Source: Borreliella mayonii (GTDB lineage Bacteria > Spirochaetota > Spirochaetia > Borreliales > Borreliaceae). From it: 64,000 nucleotides of DNA. A program made the translations under genes and the position numbers. Each line of letters starts with the position of its first letter. Within the stretch, counting starts at the first letter, position 1. The stretch is taken from the NCBI RefSeq assembly GCF_001945665.1, contig NZ_CP015780.1, forward strand, positions 62,001 to 126,000, in the 5' to 3' direction. A model generated the notes under the pieces. The model was given only the letters and a program-made list of their open reading frames with translations. It made no database searches and was not told where the DNA came from. Shown in pieces: positions 60,966-64,000 of the stretch.

Positions 60966-60992
60966 TATAAAACCTCCCCCAAAAAATATAAA

Positions 60993-61601
60993 TTAATTTT
61001 GCTTAAGTTCTAAAATTTTATTATTTGCTATATTTATATATAAATTATTTTCATACGGAAACTTAACAATCTCTTCATATACTTTTACAGCAAGATCCTT
61101 ATCTTTTTCTTCAATCAATATTGCCTTACTCAAAAGAGCTCTTACCTTTAAAAAATCCAAGCTAGTACTATTAATAAGATCCTCATAAACTAATAAAGCA
61201 TCTTCTTTTAATCCCATTTTTTCATAAACTGCAGCTTTATTAAGAAAAGCAATCTCACTTTCAATACCTTTTACCTTAATAACAATATCTAAATCTTTAA
61301 TAGCCTCATCATACTGTGCTTGACTTTGCAAATAAACAGCTCTGGCCAAATAAAACCTTGAAATAAAATAAGATGAAATTTCTTTTTCCTTTAAAATAAG
61401 TTCCTTTATCCTAAGAGATATTTTTTCCCTCTCTTTGATATCATTTTCTTTTAAATAATCATTTAAATCCTTTTCAAGATTTTCTACTATTTCTCCACCA
61501 CTCTTTATATAATCTTTACCCAAAGAATTATAAATAATAATAATAGATACAAACACAAAAATAATAGCAATAAAGAAAACTAAAAGTTTATTCTTAGCCA
61601 T
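60993..61601 (-). CDS. Membrane-anchored TPR protein (YfgM-like)
   Basis: 202 aa. One membrane helix (about 6-28, LLVFFIAIIFVFVSIIIIY), a helical linker, then three TPR units (ARAVYLQSQAQYDEAIKDLDIV; NKAAVYEKMGLKEDALLVYEDL; KAILIEEKDKDLAVKVYEEIV). Resembles the YfgM/TPR_21 class of periplasmic chaperone cofactors in shape; not certain. ATG overlaps the rpsA stop (TAATG). Confidence 0.65.
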   Translation of the reverse strand: MAKNKLLVFFIAIIFVFVSIIIIYNSLGKDYIKSGGEIVENLEKDLNDYLKENDIKEREKISLRIKELILKEKEISSYFISRFYLARAVYLQSQAQYDEAIKDLDIVIKVKGIESEIAFLNKAAVYEKMGLKEDALLVYEDLINSTSLDFLKVRALLSKAILIEEKDKDLAVKVYEEIVKFPYENNLYINIANNKILELKQN

Positions 61602-63256
61602 TACTCATCCCTCTTTAGTAAATTTTCAAATGGCTTATAAGATTCCTCATCATTGCCCTTAAATAAATAAGAAGAAATCTCTTCTCTTGATCTTTGATTT
61701 TCATACTCCCTATAAGAGAGCAACACTGACTTGTCTTTAGAATCAATGCTTGTTATTACCACTTTAAGCTTATCTCCAACGCTTAATTTCTCAAAAGTTT
61801 CTAAACTAGATTCTTTTGTATCTCCTAGTTGAATTTTACTAATAAATCCCATTATTTTATTATAAACTCTTACTTGAAAGCCTTTTGACTTTTTCTCTAC
61901 AATTTCAACTTCAATAGCATCGCCTTTTTTATAACTTTTAGAAAAATCTTCCCAAGGGCTCTCTTCTAGCTGCTTGATTCCTAATCTAACATTTCTCTTT
62001 TGCCTGTCAACCTCAAGCACTTTCCCATTTACTAAATCACCTATCTTGAAATATTCTTCAGGATCAACCTCTTCAAGCCAAGAAATATCAAACTTACTAA
62101 CATAAGCATCTATACCTTCTTCAATATTTACAAAAGCGCCTGTTTTTGTAACATTGATAACAACTCCTTGAATAACTCTCCCAATAGGATATTTCTCAGT
62201 TAATCTCTCCCAAGGATTTTCATTAATCTGTTTAATACCTAGCGATATTTTTTGATTCTCTTTATCTATCTCTAAAATCTTAACTTCTACAATCTGACCA
62301 AGCTTTACTAATTCTTGAGGACTTTTTATTACTCTTATCCAAGAAAAATTACTTATATGTAAAAATCCTGACAATTCGCTGTCAAGTTCAATAACAGCCC
62401 CAAAGGGTAAAATTTTTACAACTTTCCCTTTTACAATGCTATCAATTTTATATTTAATATCCACAGAATCCCAAGGATTTGCTTTTAAGGCCTTAAGGGA
62501 TAATTCCATTTTGCCTGTTTGTGGATTTATCTTAATAATTTTCAACTTTAATTTATCACCAACTCTAACGAAATCTTCAATATTTTCAACTTGATTAAAA
62601 GCAATATTTCTTTTATGTAAAATTCCTGTAACAAAATTTTTAATTTTTACAATCGCACCATATTCTGTAATACGCTCAACCACGCCATCAACCACATCGT
62701 CTTCATTATAAGAACTTACTAGCTCTATTCTCTTAGCAAGATCTTTTTCTTTTTCTAAAGTGCGCCTATCAAGAATAAGTCTCAAACCGTCTGCTTCACT
62801 TGCTTCAAGGATATAAAATTCAACAATAGACCCTCTTTTTAATTTCTCATCCTTAGATTTAGAGCTTAAATAAAAAGGCATAAAGCCAGAAACATTTTCA
62901 TTAATTTGAATCTTATAGCCATTTGGAAGCTCAACCAACACCTTGCCTTTAATTACTTTTTTATTTTGAATATATTCATATACTTTATCTTTAAAATTTA
63001 AAGAATCAAGCTTTTCAACACTCAAAATAAGACCCAATTCTCCACCTATTCTTGCAACGATTGCTTCAAGTTTATCACCAATTTTGGGAACATTTTCAAA
63101 TTCTTCAATCTTGATAAAGCCTTCCGATTTATAACCAATATCTACTAGAACATAATCCTTCATAATATTAACAACCGTCCCAGAAACACGACTTCCAAGC
63201 TCTACTCTTTCAAGCACTTTCAAATAATTTTCTTGTAAATCTTTTTGATTTTCCAT
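61601..63256 (-). CDS. rpsA: Ribosomal protein S1
   Basis: 551 aa with six S1 (OB) domains in tandem at about 17-80, 93-160, 180-255, 265-345, 350-430 and 435-510; units 3-5 are closest to consensus (GDVVDGVVERITEYGAIVKI; GKVVKILPFGAVIELDSELSGFLHIS; GVVINVTKTGAFVNIEEGID). Binds mRNA upstream of the start codon and helps initiate on weakly structured messages. ATG 63256 has GAGAGG five bases upstream; the GTG at 63262 is too close to it. Confidence 0.92.
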   Translation of the reverse strand: MENQKDLQENYLKVLERVELGSRVSGTVVNIMKDYVLVDIGYKSEGFIKIEEFENVPKIGDKLEAIVARIGGELGLILSVEKLDSLNFKDKVYEYIQNKKVIKGKVLVELPNGYKIQINENVSGFMPFYLSSKSKDEKLKRGSIVEFYILEASEADGLRLILDRRTLEKEKDLAKRIELVSSYNEDDVVDGVVERITEYGAIVKIKNFVTGILHKRNIAFNQVENIEDFVRVGDKLKLKIIKINPQTGKMELSLKALKANPWDSVDIKYKIDSIVKGKVVKILPFGAVIELDSELSGFLHISNFSWIRVIKSPQELVKLGQIVEVKILEIDKENQKISLGIKQINENPWERLTEKYPIGRVIQGVVINVTKTGAFVNIEEGIDAYVSKFDISWLEEVDPEEYFKIGDLVNGKVLEVDRQKRNVRLGIKQLEESPWEDFSKSYKKGDAIEVEIVEKKSKGFQVRVYNKIMGFISKIQLGDTKESSLETFEKLSVGDKLKVVITSIDSKDKSVLLSYREYENQRSREEISSYLFKGNDEESYKPFENLLKRDE

Positions 63257-63258
63257 TC

Positions 63259-63924
63259 TCACCTCTCTCTTACTTTTTTCAAATTAAACTTTTCTATTAT
63301 AATATTACATACATCGTCTAATCCTTTATAGCTTGTATCAAGGTAAAAAACCCCTTTTGATAATTTCAACTTACCATATTGTTTTCTCTTGTCAACATCA
63401 TCTCTTCTTTTAAGAGTACGCTCTAATTCTTCTAAAGTCTCATTCCCATTTCTTTGTTTATATCGCCTCAAAGCTCGAACTTTAACAGAAGCATCAAGAT
63501 ATATTTTAAATTCAGATTCTGGAAAAACTACAGTAGTAATATCTCTACCTTCTATTATATAATTATCATCGCTAAATTTAACAACCTCTCTTAATTTTTT
63601 ATTCACAATGTTTCTTATTCCAACATAAGAAGAATAAAAAGAAACTTGAAAATCAATCTTATCGTTTAAAATTTGACTTTCTACATTCTCTCCATTAAGC
63701 AAAAAGGTGGAATTATTAAAACTTATATCATTCTCAAGAATCAAATTTAAAAGACTACTCTCACTAATAAAATCGCAGCTACTCATAATAGATCTTTGAG
63801 CAATTAAAGTTATTATTCTATAAAGATGACCAGAACTGATAAATTTATAGTGCAGCTTCACACCAAGCTCTCTTGCAATTGAACTTTTTCCTGATGCCGA
63901 AGGCCCATCAATTGCTATTATCAT
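63259..63924 (-). CDS. cmk: Cytidylate kinase
   Basis: 221 aa. Walker A IDGPSASGKSSIARELG, CMP-binding segment FISSGHLYRIITLIA, GRDITTVVFPESEFKIYLDAS, and LID-region RRDDVDKRK. Phosphorylates CMP/dCMP. It precedes rpsA as in many bacteria, and overlaps the end of the upstream gene by 17 bases. Confidence 0.94.
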   Translation of the reverse strand: MIIAIDGPSASGKSSIARELGVKLHYKFISSGHLYRIITLIAQRSIMSSCDFISESSLLNLILENDISFNNSTFLLNGENVESQILNDKIDFQVSFYSSYVGIRNIVNKKLREVVKFSDDNYIIEGRDITTVVFPESEFKIYLDASVKVRALRRYKQRNGNETLEELERTLKRRDDVDKRKQYGKLKLSKGVFYLDTSYKGLDDVCNIIIEKFNLKKVRER

Positions 63925-64000
63925 TTAACTTCTCCAGCCTGGATTTCAACCTATTTATCTTAGCCAAAGGAACAATTTTTACTTGACCTTCCTTTAAACT
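63908..64000 (-). CDS. 3' end of an upstream gene, possibly RsuA/RluB-type pseudouridine synthase
   Basis: Only 30 codons remain (start lies beyond 64000). SLKEGQVKIVPLAKINRL fits the tail of RsuA/RluB pseudouridine synthases (L-x-x-G-x-x-R-x-L-x-x-x-E-x-x-x-L), and this family is often next to cmk. The frame is supported by the overlap with the cmk start (cmk ATG at 63924, stop TGA at 63910-63908). Evidence is thin. Confidence 0.4.
   Translation of the reverse strand, partial: SLKEGQVKIVPLAKINRLKSRLEKLNDNSN

Overview
The window is an AT-rich, gene-dense spirochaete chromosome segment. Gene content and order match what I know of the left arm of the linear chromosome of the Lyme disease group (Borreliella/Borrelia burgdorferi sensu lato). 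Supporting signs are a V-type rather than F-type ATPase operon, a SufS/SufU pair with no scaffold genes beside it, a lone LolCDE set, an HtrA whose nucleophile falls at Ser226, and an acetyl-CoA acetyltransferase of the kind that feeds the borrelial mevalonate pathway. The species call rests on memory of these families, not on a search. About two thirds of the genes are on the minus strand. I see no rRNA, tRNA, insertion sequence, prophage, CRISPR array or replication origin. No gene-free gap exceeds 300 bases; the largest are 19858-20069 and 59703-59915.

Layout. (1) 1-2117, minus: the 5' part of a thioredoxin-fold exported protein gene, and an M24 aminopeptidase P. (2) 2232-16785, plus: a HAD phosphatase, an M29 aminopeptidase, a PAP2-like membrane protein, a three-gene membrane cluster (4853-9208) that I read as a degenerate Rnf-type complex, prfB with a programmed +1 frameshift, a PEGA-type envelope protein, ftsY, a MORN/YwqK-like exported protein and lolC-lolD-lolE. 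(3) 16796-22091: two small minus-strand genes diverge from sufS, sufU and a broken comM. (4) 22060-37748, minus: ldh, lepA, a TPR-like exported protein, the V-ATPase operon (E, DUF2764, A, B, D, I, K), a small unknown protein, mutS2, rsgA and murI. (5) 37912-39844, plus: asnS and a possible SPOR protein. (6) 39841-47257, minus: a phosphoribosyltransferase, htrA, map, a TPR protein, nusB, a parvulin-type chaperone and a thiolase. (7) 47395-48759, plus: a probable outer-membrane barrel. (8) 48770-64000, mostly minus: dnaB-rplI-rpsR-ssb-rpsF, a glucose/maltose PTS IICB, hemolysin III (plus), rseP-cdsA-uppS-frr-tsf-rpsB, three small envelope genes, rpsA, cmk and the end of a probable pseudouridine synthase gene.

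How it works together. Many genes serve translation (prfB, lepA, asnS, tsf, frr, map, five ribosomal proteins, rsgA) or envelope building and upkeep (lolCDE, ftsY, htrA, the parvulin chaperone, rseP, uppS, cdsA, murI). Energy comes from a fermentative layout (PTS sugar uptake, LDH) with a V-ATPase that probably consumes ATP to energise the membrane; its K subunit keeps the residues that bind Na+ in Enterococcus.

Most notable observations: an RnfC-RnfD fusion plus an RnfA/E-like protein that have lost the Fe-S and covalent-flavin motifs; the RF2 frameshift site; two genes (lepA and a lipoprotein gene) whose only well-placed start codon is AUU; at least four genes whose -10 box lies 6-7 nt before the ATG with no Shine-Dalgarno (SD) sequence, suggesting leaderless mRNAs; palindromes at the suf promoters; a Na+-type K subunit; a DUF2219/LpxR-like barrel in a bacterium without LPS; and a doubly disrupted comM.
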